A DNA stretch of 64,000 nt from Nitrospira sp. (GTDB lineage Bacteria > Nitrospirota > Nitrospiria > Nitrospirales > Nitrospiraceae). Below, piece by piece: positions 35,636-43,517 of this stretch; within the stretch, counting starts at the first letter, position 1; every line of letters starts with the position of its first letter. The position numbers were made by a program, and so were the translations under genes. The DNA lies in the NCBI GenBank assembly GCA_019636875.1, contig JAHBWR010000003.1, forward strand, positions 1 through 64,000, read 5' to 3'. Below the pieces are notes generated by a model. It searched no databases. It was not told where the DNA came from and worked only from the letters and a program-made list of their open reading frames with translations.

Positions 35636-37126
35636 CTAGAATGCCTCTTTTGGATCGATATGCCGACGGTCCCGTCCATCATGCGGGGTCGGAAGGAATG
35701 GAAATTCCATCGCGATCCCGTTGACCGTCTTCTTGCTCCCGACTGCGCCGACATTGAAATTCACGCCGTCTCCGAGATTCGGGACTGCTGGATTGGTCAG
35801 AATTCCAGCCACGACACGTAAGGCCACATCGGTGACATCGTCGTTCGGTCTCCGGCCGTTCGGCCAACCGGCTCTGTCCGGTGTCGTGTTGCCGCTGGCG
35901 TCATGGGCCAGAGGTCCGAGGCGCTTCTGGCCTGCGGCCTGCGTCGGTGGGACATCCAGGTCGACGCGTAAGAGATCGGCCAGCGCTTCATTCGTTTTCC
36001 CAGAGCCGCAGACCGATGGTCCTGGTGTGTACCGTAGCAGGGCGTTCACCAGGTCTTCTCGGTTTGCCGTCGGGAAACCGGTGCCGAAGACCGTATTGAG
36101 CGCCGTGGCGAGAGCCGAGTTGCAATAAAATGGGACGAAATCATTTTCGTCCTCCGCTTCCGTCGCGTTCCACCTGTCCTTTGTATTCGTGGGAATGATC
36201 AACTCGTTGACGAGGGGATTGCCCATGCGTGCCACTTGGACAAAGCGGGTGCTGTTGTCGCGGTCGCCGTTCTTCCTGATGACGCTGACCTTGGGACGGC
36301 TTGTGCTGGCGTAGGCGCCAAGAACTTTGTTGCCGTTCGGTCCGAGCAACTCACTGATTGGAATCTCCAGCGCGATGGTGTTGACGTTGAAGCCACTGAA
36401 CGTATCAGCAGTGCCTGCACCCGGTGCTCCAACTATAGTCGCGTCGTTGGCATCATCGGCATCGGACAGGATCGGCGAGATGTGGAGGTTCAAGGTGTCG
36501 AACGTTCCTCCCAAGTCGATGTAGAAGGTCTCATCTCGCTGGCCGGCAAAGACTCTTCCACCGTTCTTGAGGGGATAGATACCCTTCTCAGCGAGGTCCT
36601 CGTATTTCGGCATTGTCCGTGGGCCGACGTTCGATGGCACGGCATGCATGACGCCGGTTCCAAGATCCCTCGGCCTCTGGCCGTAGCGGGTCTCCGTCAC
36701 CGTATAGCTTTGTCGCAACAGCAGTCCTTCAGATCCACTCCCGCTCAGTGCCGTGATCGGGGGTAATGCTACATAGGACAAGGGAAACACGTTGCCTGGT
36801 TGACGGATCTCGGTTTTGAACCTGACCTGGTAGACGATATTCCCCGCAACGTTGTTCTTATTGTTGTCGACGTGGATTTCGTACAGCACATCGTCCGCGA
36901 AGTTGAAGTAGTTCGGTCCCGATCCTGGCTCTTGGCTCGGAATGACATTCATGATGAGGATGGCTTTGTCGGGATCTTCCCAACTCCGGAAAAAGTAAAA
37001 GTCCGTAATATCTGCCGTTGGATCGTTTGCGATCAACGGAGCTTCGCGATGACTGGCTGCCAAAGCAGGCGTAGCTGTCAGCACCGCTAGTAGCGTCAAC
37101 ATCAGTAATCGAATTCGAACGAACAT
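35636..37126 (-). CDS. DUF4331-family exported protein
   Basis: A 496-residue exported protein. After the signal peptide (ending ATPALA) comes ASHREAPLIANDPTADITDFYFF, the hallmark opening of DUF4331. Other family segments include GNIVYQVRFKTEI, GQRDETFYIDLGGTFDTL and, near the end, GDGVNFN. The function of the family is unknown; members are extracytoplasmic and often lie near ECF sigma factor genes, as here. The start has AGGAGG a few bases upstream. A short CCGCC/GGCGG hairpin (37149-37162) separates it from the lipoprotein gene before it. Between its stop and tonB is a strong hairpin. Confidence 0.85.
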   Translation of the reverse strand: MFVRIRLLMLTLLAVLTATPALAASHREAPLIANDPTADITDFYFFRSWEDPDKAILIMNVIPSQEPGSGPNYFNFADDVLYEIHVDNNKNNVAGNIVYQVRFKTEIRQPGNVFPLSYVALPPITALSGSGSEGLLLRQSYTVTETRYGQRPRDLGTGVMHAVPSNVGPRTMPKYEDLAEKGIYPLKNGGRVFAGQRDETFYIDLGGTFDTLNLHISPILSDADDANDATIVGAPGAGTADTFSGFNVNTIALEIPISELLGPNGNKVLGAYASTSRPKVSVIRKNGDRDNSTRFVQVARMGNPLVNELIIPTNTKDRWNATEAEDENDFVPFYCNSALATALNTVFGTGFPTANREDLVNALLRYTPGPSVCGSGKTNEALADLLRVDLDVPPTQAAGQKRLGPLAHDASGNTTPDRAGWPNGRRPNDDVTDVALRVVAGILTNPAVPNLGDGVNFNVGAVGSKKTVNGIAMEFPFLPTPHDGRDRRHIDPKEAF

Positions 37127-37168
37127 GGAGTCCTCCTTGGGAGCAGATCCGCCTTCCGGCGGGTTGAG

Positions 37169-37390
37169 TTATAGGTCCGGCAGTGGAGCCGGAATTGGTT
37201 CGGATTCGGCCTGGCTGACCAGCGCCGCTTCCTCTGAGGTCAACGCGTCTGACTGCGGAATGCGTTGCTCCTCCACGGCGGCAGTCGGTCCGCTTGGCGT
37301 GATGATGGGCACGTTGTCGTCTCCACTGCAGCCGGATAAGAGTCCGACTGCGCAGGCGACTCCCAGGGTGCAACACATGAATCGTTTCAT
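37169..37390 (-). CDS. small lipoprotein
   Basis: A 73-residue protein: signal peptide MKRFMCCTLGVACAVGLLSGC with lipobox LLSGC, then about 50 polar residues rich in Pro, Glu and Ser (DDNVPIITPSGPTAAVEEQ). No known domain. The start at 37390 has GAGGAGAACAG upstream. It is first in the minus-strand unit leading through DUF4331 to tonB and hupE. Its role may be structural. Confidence 0.6.
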   Translation of the reverse strand: MKRFMCCTLGVACAVGLLSGCSGDDNVPIITPSGPTAAVEEQRIPQSDALTSEEAALVSQAESEPIPAPLPDL

Positions 37391-37635
37391 GGCTCTGTTC
37401 TCCTCTCGGTCATGAACTGCTGCTGTTGTGTCTGTCTCCGTGACCTCAGTACCTGCCGGCGGTCTGATCATCACTACGGGACAATTGTGTGATTGGATTT
37501 GTTCTGGAGCGAGGAGCCTTCTTGCTGGCCAATTGTTGCGGTGCTATAGTCTGATTTCCATTGAGCGATCAAAAAACCCGCAATCAGCAATCCATTTGCC
37601 CCCATCGGCTCGTATAGCTTTATGGGGGAGAGTGT

Positions 37636-38238
37636 ATGCCGGTCATGACCGCGGACCCGACCAAGTTGGTTCAAGAACAGGAGTGGGCTCATCTGATCGC
37701 GCTCACCGCAGAGGGCGACCAGACCGCGCTTGCCACGCTGTACGATCGAACGAGCTCCCAGGTATTTGGGCTGATCCTCAAAATTCTGAATAATCGTGAA
37801 GCAGCCGAAGAAGTGACGTTGGATGTCTATACGCAGGTGTGGCGTCAGGCCCATGCCTATGATCGAACCAGGGGGGCGCCGGGTGCCTGGTTAATGATGT
37901 TGGCTCGAACGAGAGCGATTGATCGTTTTCGGTCTGGGGAAGCTGAGCGCGGTCGCATTGCGTCACTGGACGCGGCCACATTATTTGCCAGCGACGAGGA
38001 GACACCGGAGCAGGAGGTGGAGGGGCAAGAGCGTCGGAGGTACGTCCAGCAAGCATTGGCGGTGCTAACGGCCGAGCAACGCCAGGCTGTCGCGTTGGCC
38101 TATTTCTATGGATTGAGTCAGAGCGAGATCGCCGAGAAACTCCAATTGCCTTTGGGTACGGTGAAAACAAGAATCCGGTTGGGCATGATCAAATTACGAG
38201 AAGCCTTGGCTCCCTATGAGAGTGGGTTGGTCTCATGA
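37636..38238 (+). CDS. ECF-type sigma-70 factor
   Basis: A 200-residue extracytoplasmic-function sigma factor. Region 2 spans about residues 25-95 (ALYDRTSSQVFGLILKIL, EEVTLDVYTQVWRQA, WLMMLARTRAIDRFRS) and region 4 about 130-190 with the helix-turn-helix LSQSEIAEKLQLPLGTVKTRIRLG. It directs RNA polymerase to stress- or signal-specific promoters. The next gene overlaps by four bases and encodes a ChrR-like anti-sigma, its likely partner. The divergent minus-strand operon with DUF4331, TonB and HupE is a likely target. The start at 37636 has GGGGGAG upstream. Confidence 0.88.
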   Translation: MPVMTADPTKLVQEQEWAHLIALTAEGDQTALATLYDRTSSQVFGLILKILNNREAAEEVTLDVYTQVWRQAHAYDRTRGAPGAWLMMLARTRAIDRFRSGEAERGRIASLDAATLFASDEETPEQEVEGQERRRYVQQALAVLTAEQRQAVALAYFYGLSQSEIAEKLQLPLGTVKTRIRLGMIKLREALAPYESGLVS

Positions 38239-39119
38239 CTGAAACACAATTACCGGGAGAATTGGAAGAACAGGCGATACTCTATGCCCTTGGGATCTTG
38301 GATCAGGAGGATCGGCAAGTCTTTCTGGTGAGACTGCAAGGAGAATCCGACCTCCTGAGGAAAACAGTGAGAGCCTATCAAATGACGACCGGAGCGTTGG
38401 CTGAGTCTGTGGCTCCAGTGAAGCCTCCTACGATCCTTCGGGAGCGGCTTGTCGAGGGGGTGGCGTTGGAGGCGGCCCGTGAAACCGAACAGTTTGAGTC
38501 GACTGCGAATACGTTGGCGCTGAGCTCCGTCCCGATACAACCTCCCGATTCATTACGGGAGCGGCTCTTATCCAGAATCCAAGATCATTCAGATGTCCAG
38601 TTGGCACAGGGTGAGTCGGCTAGGCTTCGAGTCGACACATCTGTTCAGAACATCAGTGCGCCGGTGCGTGAAACGACGACGCTCTCTCACATTGAGGGTG
38701 CCCATCTAAATTGGTTTCGATCTCAATGGACGGCCGTTTCTCGCTTTCTCCGGACCGTTCTTATTCGGGCTGTCGTCCCTCGGCCGTCTTCTGATGGGCT
38801 GACCTTCGTGAAGGCGTCGGAGGGAACCTGGCGAGGAATCGCTCCAGGTGTGATGGCCAAGCTCCTCTCGTTTGATCCGGTTTCCCGCAGAACGACTACG
38901 GTCCTCCGCTTTGCACCTGGTACCAGGTATGCCCCGCATCGTCACACTGCGGTGGAAGAACTGTATGTGCTCGAGGGGGGATGCTCCATCGCCGGTCGAG
39001 CGATGTCGGTTGGGGACTATCACCGAGCCGAATCCGGGACCATACACCACGATACGTCGACGGACGACGGATGTATGCTGCTCGTGATCTCCTCTCCTCA
39101 GAACGAGATGTTACCGTAG
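38235..39119 (+). CDS. ChrR-like anti-sigma factor with C-terminal cupin
   Basis: A 294-residue partner of the sigma factor just upstream. The N-terminal part resembles anti-sigma domains without a zinc motif (EEQAILYALGILDQEDRQVF). A short motif appears twice, PPTILRERL and then PPDSLRERL about 45 residues later, which may reflect a local duplication. The C-terminal 100 residues form a ChrR-type cupin with H235-R-H237-TAVEE242 and a distal His pair (GTIHHD), a site for zinc or another metal. A change at the cupin would release the sigma factor. It overlaps the sigma gene as ATGA. Confidence 0.82.
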   Translation: MTETQLPGELEEQAILYALGILDQEDRQVFLVRLQGESDLLRKTVRAYQMTTGALAESVAPVKPPTILRERLVEGVALEAARETEQFESTANTLALSSVPIQPPDSLRERLLSRIQDHSDVQLAQGESARLRVDTSVQNISAPVRETTTLSHIEGAHLNWFRSQWTAVSRFLRTVLIRAVVPRPSSDGLTFVKASEGTWRGIAPGVMAKLLSFDPVSRRTTTVLRFAPGTRYAPHRHTAVEELYVLEGGCSIAGRAMSVGDYHRAESGTIHHDTSTDDGCMLLVISSPQNEMLP

Positions 39120-39222
39120 TTCGCACAATGCGACAATGATTCTTCGTTCGTGAATCCAATCTCAGAAAATATTCGTAAGACCTGGTGAATCGAAGAAGGG
39201 CGGTTGATCTTTCGCCTTTGCA

Positions 39223-39248
39223 GTGCTATGAAATAGAAAATCGTGCTA
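39223..39248 (+). promoter_or_regulatory. GTGCTA direct repeat before nikR, possible operator
   Basis: GTGCTA occurs at 39223-39228 and again at 39243-39248, so the repeats start 20 bases apart, about two helical turns, and the second copy ends 20 bases before the nikR start. Known NikR sites are inverted rather than direct repeats, so autoregulation by NikR is only a possibility. Confidence 0.25.
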
Positions 39249-39268
39249 CTAAAAAGAAGGAGAGGGCC

Positions 39269-39685
39269 GTGAAAAAACTGGTGCGCTTCGGTGTTTCGCT
39301 CGACCATCATCTGTTGGACGCCTTCGATAAACATATTGAGCGGCGTAAGTACACCAATCGGTCGGAAGCCCTGCGCGACCTGATCCGCGACAATCTCGTC
39401 GGGCAAGAATGGGATGAGAATAAAGACACGGTCGGTACGATCACCTTTGTCTATGATCATCATGTGCGGGACCTAACGAGTAAGTTGACGGATATTCAGC
39501 ATGATTATCACGGCCAAATCCTCTCCGGTATGCATGTGCACCTCGATCATGATCATTGTCTTGAAGTGCTGGTCGTCAAAGGAAAAGGATCGGCTATTCG
39601 TAAAGTGGCTGATGCTCTTGTGAGCGTGAAAGGTGTCAAACACGGAAAATTGACGATGACCACCACTGGCAAAGGATTGGTCTAA
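39269..39685 (+). CDS. nikR: NikR nickel-responsive regulator
   Basis: A 138-residue ribbon-helix-helix regulator. The N-terminal 45 residues ([34 protein letters not shown]) bind DNA; the C-terminal ACT-like domain carries the square-planar nickel ligands at His78, His89, His91 and Cys97, with the same spacing as His76/87/89/Cys95 of E. coli NikR. Nickel-bound NikR normally represses nickel uptake genes. The GTG at 39269 has AAGGAGAGG at the right distance; longer in-frame starts upstream give a tail the family lacks. It is followed after three bases by DUF3842 and then by a TonB-dependent receptor. Confidence 0.92.
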   Translation: MKKLVRFGVSLDHHLLDAFDKHIERRKYTNRSEALRDLIRDNLVGQEWDENKDTVGTITFVYDHHVRDLTSKLTDIQHDYHGQILSGMHVHLDHDHCLEVLVVKGKGSAIRKVADALVSVKGVKHGKLTMTTTGKGLV

Positions 39686-39688
39686 GTC

Positions 39689-40114
39689 ATGCGCGTATGT
39701 GTGATTGATGGGCGCGGTGGAGGGCTTGGGTCTCGACTGGTATCGGGGTTGAGGGAAACCCTGAATCTCGATTGCCTGATCCTAGCCCTCGGAACCAACC
39801 GCTCTGCGGCCGAGGCGATGCGAGATGCCGGAGCCGAGCAGGTTGCGTGTGGAGAAAAGGCGATCTCCGAGCTTGTGCCGACGGCTGATGTCATCGTGGC
39901 TTCGTTAAACGTAGTGTTGCCTGGTGCCATGCTGGGAGAAGTCACCCAGGAGATTGCCAGGACGATTCTTGAGGCGAAGGCCAAGAAGGTGCTGCTGCCG
40001 CTGAATCGAGTTCGGGTAGAAATCGTGGGGACTGAAGGCCGCACGATGGAGATGTTGATCGACGAGTGCCTGTCACGTGTCCGTGCTGCTGCACAAACAA
40101 CCTGTCGAGCCTAA
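39689..40114 (+). CDS. DUF3842-family protein
   Basis: A 141-residue cytoplasmic protein that matches DUF3842 along its length: VCVIDGRGGGLGSRLV, LALGTNRSAAEAMRDAGAEQVACGEKAI, LPGAMLGEVTQEIARTILEAKAKKVLLPLNR. The glycine-rich start suggests nucleotide binding; the family function is unknown. Three bases separate it from nikR, and the nickel-type receptor follows, which points to a part in nickel handling. Confidence 0.8.
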   Translation: MRVCVIDGRGGGLGSRLVSGLRETLNLDCLILALGTNRSAAEAMRDAGAEQVACGEKAISELVPTADVIVASLNVVLPGAMLGEVTQEIARTILEAKAKKVLLPLNRVRVEIVGTEGRTMEMLIDECLSRVRAAAQTTCRA

Positions 40115-40239
40115 ACGCATTCTTCTTCCGTTCAGAGTTGCGAGACCACGAGGGTCTACGCCGGTCGGTGAGTCGACTGTCGCGTGATCGTCGTGGGCGT
40201 CTCTTCCGTCCACGGAATTCATCATGAAGGATTGTGGAT

Positions 40240-42285
40240 ATGACACGCATAATGACATTCATGCTTGCTCTTTCTGTCGCTCTCGGCGGTTGGGGACAGG
40301 CTCACGCCCATGATCCGGACGAGCCCGAGTTGGAAATTCCGGAAATCGCCGTCGTCGGTGAAAAGCCGGTGGCCGCCTCTTCACAACAGTTCATTCCTGA
40401 CAAGGAAATTGTGCTACAGCCTCAGGGTAGACCGGCCCAGATTCTGCGATTGATTCCGGGCATGCTTGCCGTCGAACATTCGGGAGGCGCGGGGAAGGCC
40501 GACCAATATTTTCTTCGTGGGTTCGATGGCGACCATGGGACGGATGTCGCGTTCTTCCTCGACGGGATGCCGATCAATCTGCGCAGTCATGCGCATGGAC
40601 AAGGCTATGCCGATTTGAACTTCATCATTCCGGAAACGATCGAAGGCGTCGAAGTGAACAAGGGCACTTATCTACCGGAGTACGGAGACTTCGCGACTGC
40701 TGGAGCGATCAATTTTCGGACACGCCAGGCGGTGAGGGAAGGGATCATTCAAGCGGCCGGTGGAGAGTTCAGCACACAGCGGTACATGTTTATGTTTTCT
40801 CCGACCAAGGAGCGGGTGCGGAGCTTGTTTGCTGCGGAAGGCTACTACACCAATGGACCATATCTGAACGACAATCAGTACATTCGTAGCAATGTGTTAG
40901 GGAAAATCACGACCTATCTGACCGGGCGTGACGAACTCAGTGTCAAGGGCACCTTTCTCTATTCCAAATGGGACGGCTCCGGCGAGATTCCATTGCGCGC
41001 GGTGACGGACGGGTCGCTGAACCGTTTTGGCGCGATCGATCCGTATGAGGGGGGGGGCACCCTGCGGACAACCGGTCAATTGGACTACCACTACGACACA
41101 ACATCAGGTGGTCAGTTCTATATGAAGGCGTACGGCCAATATTACCGGCTGGATCTGTTCACGAATTTCACGTTCTTTCTCACGGACCCGGTCAACGGCG
41201 ACGGTTTTGCGCAATATGATCGACGCGCGATCTATGGTGGTGAGCTCGGATTCAAACAACGAGGAGACATTCTCGGCGTGCCCGGCATCGGGACCGTGGG
41301 ATTTCAGACAAGGATAGACGACGCACATGCGAAACTCGGCACGCAGTTACGAAAACAACTCACCGGCACGACGATCGACAGCGATGCCTTCTCGGCTTCC
41401 TACGCGCCGTTTGTGAAAGCCGAGGTGCAGCCGCTGCCGTGGTTGAGGTTTAACGGTGGCGTACGAGGCGAGATGTTCACCTTCGACGTGAATACCCGCT
41501 GCGCCACATGCCCGGAGCAATCGGCCGGACAGACACACTCCGGCATCGTCCTCCCGAAAATGAACATGATTCTGGGTCCATGGGCGGGGACGGAATTCTT
41601 CATCAACTACGGCGAAGGTTTCCACAGCAACGATGCGCGGTCCGCAGTCAGACCAGGGTCGGCTCCGCTCTCTCGCTCCATCAACTATGAAATCGGGGTA
41701 CGATCCAGGCCGTGGGGACCGGATCAGCTCGAGTTACTCGCCACTCTCTGGCGCATGGACATTAAGTCAGAACTTGTGTTCGTCGGTGATGAAGGTACCA
41801 CGGAGATTCGCGGTGCAACCAGGCGTCAAGGTGTGGAGGTCGCCGTGCGCGGTCAGGTATGGGGACCCCTCTACGTCAACGGGAGCTTCACCTGGACACA
41901 TGCCGAGTTTCGCAACGGCGACGCCATTCCTTTGGCACCGGAGTACATCGCTTACGGGGCCGCTATTCTGAAATGGCCGGAAGGTTTGACTTCGCAGCTC
42001 CAGGCCACCTACATGGGAGTTCGCCCTCTCATCGAAGATCGCAGCCTTAAGGCGCCGTCGTGGATCACCTTTGATCTGTCCGAACGGTATCTCATTCCGA
42101 TGCGGCTTCCTCACGGCCGGATGGAGGTTTTTCTGTACGTTCAAAATCTGTTCAATACAGATTGGGAACAGGCAATATTTGCGTTCGAGTCCAGGCTGAG
42201 GAATGAACCGGCGGCAGTCAACGACATTCATTTTGTGCCCGGTAATCCGAGGACCGTGATGGGTGGGCTGGCCTGGTACTTTTAG
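40240..42285 (+). CDS. TonB-dependent outer-membrane receptor, probably for nickel
   Basis: A 681-residue receptor. After the signal peptide (cleavage near AHA/HD) comes a likely TonB box (EIAVVGEKP), a plug domain of about 130 residues (LRLIPGMLAVEHSG, YFLRGFDGDHGTDVAFFLDGMPINL, EVNKGTYLPEYGDFATAGAINF) and a 22-strand-type barrel ending FVPGNPRTVMGGLAWYF with a terminal Phe. The plug has His-containing loops (RSHAHGQGYAD) suited to metal. With NikR upstream and HupE plus TonB on the other side of the sigma gene, nickel or a nickel chelate is the likely cargo. ATG at 40240 has AAGGA eight bases upstream. Confidence 0.88.
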   Translation: MTRIMTFMLALSVALGGWGQAHAHDPDEPELEIPEIAVVGEKPVAASSQQFIPDKEIVLQPQGRPAQILRLIPGMLAVEHSGGAGKADQYFLRGFDGDHGTDVAFFLDGMPINLRSHAHGQGYADLNFIIPETIEGVEVNKGTYLPEYGDFATAGAINFRTRQAVREGIIQAAGGEFSTQRYMFMFSPTKERVRSLFAAEGYYTNGPYLNDNQYIRSNVLGKITTYLTGRDELSVKGTFLYSKWDGSGEIPLRAVTDGSLNRFGAIDPYEGGGTLRTTGQLDYHYDTTSGGQFYMKAYGQYYRLDLFTNFTFFLTDPVNGDGFAQYDRRAIYGGELGFKQRGDILGVPGIGTVGFQTRIDDAHAKLGTQLRKQLTGTTIDSDAFSASYAPFVKAEVQPLPWLRFNGGVRGEMFTFDVNTRCATCPEQSAGQTHSGIVLPKMNMILGPWAGTEFFINYGEGFHSNDARSAVRPGSAPLSRSINYEIGVRSRPWGPDQLELLATLWRMDIKSELVFVGDEGTTEIRGATRRQGVEVAVRGQVWGPLYVNGSFTWTHAEFRNGDAIPLAPEYIAYGAAILKWPEGLTSQLQATYMGVRPLIEDRSLKAPSWITFDLSERYLIPMRLPHGRMEVFLYVQNLFNTDWEQAIFAFESRLRNEPAAVNDIHFVPGNPRTVMGGLAWYF

Positions 42286-42292
42286 GCAGTCG

Positions 42293-42847
42293 ATGGAAAC
42301 GCGAAAGCAAAAGCGAAGGATCCTCCCGCAATCCTATTTTAATCGTCCCACACTTGTCGTAGCTCGTTCTCTAGTCGGCAAGTATTTGATACGCGAGAAT
42401 GGGAAGGGGATAATTGCCGGGAAAATCATCGAAGTGGAAGCCTATATCGGTGCTGAGGACAAAGCCTGTCACGCCTCGAAAGGGAGGACGGCGAGAACCG
42501 AGGTGTTGTTCGGCCCACCAGGGATGGCTTACGTCTACCTGATCTACGGCATGTACGACATGTTGAACGTGGTGACGGAGAGGGAGGAATTTCCCGCTGC
42601 CGTGCTGGTTCGAGCGATTGAAGTCGACGGCCGGTTGATCGATGGGCCAGGGAAGCTTTGTCGAGCACTGGAGATTGACCGATCCTTACATCGACTCGAT
42701 CTGACACAAGGCCGATCTCTCTGGTTTGAAGACCGAGGTTCTAGAGTTTCCAGCAAGCACGTCGGGACATTCCCTCGGATCGGCGTCGACTATGCGGGGG
42801 CTTGGGCAAAAAAACCTTGGCGGTTTCGATTGATACAGAAGGCCTAA
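42293..42847 (+). CDS. AAG/MPG-type 3-methyladenine DNA glycosylase
   Basis: A 184-residue base-excision repair enzyme of the AAG family, which removes alkylated purines. The family blocks are clear: ARSLVGKYLIR, IIEVEAYIGAEDKACHASKGRTARTEVLFGPPGMAYVYLIYGMYDMLNVV, AVLVRAIE and GPGKLCRALEI. The Glu in VEAYIG activates the attacking water. The ATG at 42293 lies 7 bases after the receptor stop, so it probably shares the nickel transcript, an odd partner for a repair gene. Confidence 0.88.
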   Translation: METRKQKRRILPQSYFNRPTLVVARSLVGKYLIRENGKGIIAGKIIEVEAYIGAEDKACHASKGRTARTEVLFGPPGMAYVYLIYGMYDMLNVVTEREEFPAAVLVRAIEVDGRLIDGPGKLCRALEIDRSLHRLDLTQGRSLWFEDRGSRVSSKHVGTFPRIGVDYAGAWAKKPWRFRLIQKA

Positions 42848-42892
42848 GCTGGTCCGTGGTCTGGCTGGTGGCCGGATGCTAAAAGCACAACC

Positions 42893-42923
42893 GGGGAAGC
42901 CTTGTGCTCTACAAAGCTTCCCC
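42893..42923. terminator. hairpin between convergent genes
   Basis: GGGGAAGC at 42893-42900 pairs with GCTTCCCC at 42916-42923, and TTGT/ACAA extends the stem inside, leaving a 5-base loop. It lies between the ends of the DNA glycosylase gene (plus) and a small exported protein gene (minus), so it may end both transcripts. No long T-run follows on either side. Confidence 0.5.
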
Positions 42924-42940
42924 AGTGGAGCAATAAGCAA

Positions 42941-43309
42941 TCAGTCGATCTTGCGATCGCCGGAGATTTTGGTCGCTGAGGTCACTGGAGGAGCAATCTT
43001 GATGTCCGGTCCCTGTACGTTCGGAAGCCGACCGGCCCCCTGCTCCTTGGTGATCCGCGCATTGTCGGTCTTCACGAGGTCTTGCTTGCTGTGGTGATCA
43101 TCAAAGCCTGCCGCTTTGAGCAGAGAGTTTTCCCCACCAGCATTCGACTGGCCCGGATCGTTTGCCGTCGGCTGGCCGGTAACCGGACTGCCCGTGTTCT
43201 GCATCGGGTAGCCCTCATGTTTGGGGAGGAGCGCCGGGTTTGCCGACGCAACGGAGCACGCAAGCAGGATTGAGGAGGCTGTCGCAACTGCACCGGTAAG
43301 AAGTTTCAT
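42941..43309 (-). CDS. small exported protein of unknown function
   Basis: A 122-residue protein with a signal peptide (MKLLTGAVATASSILLACSVASA). The mature part of about 100 residues is polar and probably mostly unfolded, rich in Gly, Asn, Pro and Lys (GYPMQNTGSPVTGQPTANDPG). No domain recognised. A Cys inside the signal (LLAC) followed by SVASA could be read as a lipobox, but cleavage after ASA is more likely. GGGAGAACAGGT lies right before the ATG. Confidence 0.6.
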   Translation of the reverse strand: MKLLTGAVATASSILLACSVASANPALLPKHEGYPMQNTGSPVTGQPTANDPGQSNAGGENSLLKAAGFDDHHSKQDLVKTDNARITKEQGAGRLPNVQGPDIKIAPPVTSATKISGDRKID

Positions 43310-43422
43310 ACCTGTTCTCCCTTTAAAAAAGAAGGATAGTTGACCGTATCAATTCCAGGTTGTCCGTGCCAAGGCCCCCGCACGCGGGCAAATCATAACG
43401 ATGGCTGACATTTCTGTCAAAC

Positions 43423-43453
43423 CAAGGCGGCTGTGCTCCTCACAGCCGCCTTG
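43423..43453 (-). terminator. intrinsic terminator of the histidine kinase gene
   Basis: A 13-bp perfect stem, CAAGGCGGCTGTG at 43423-43435 with its complement at 43441-43453, and a 5-base loop. Read on the minus strand it lies 65 bases after the stop of the kinase gene and is followed by GGTTTG, a short T-run. The flanking CTGTCAA/TTGACAG (43414-43420 and 43451-43457) could form an alternative pairing. Confidence 0.7.
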
Positions 43454-43517
43454 ACAGAGAAGCTGCCTGATGAGCGATACCATGAAGAACGATTGAGGTT
43501 CGAAGAAATTCGCTTGG

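Noticed and set aside
36236-36766. 176-residue open frame on the plus strand
   Set aside because: Antisense to the DUF4331 gene, which has a clear signal peptide and family motifs.
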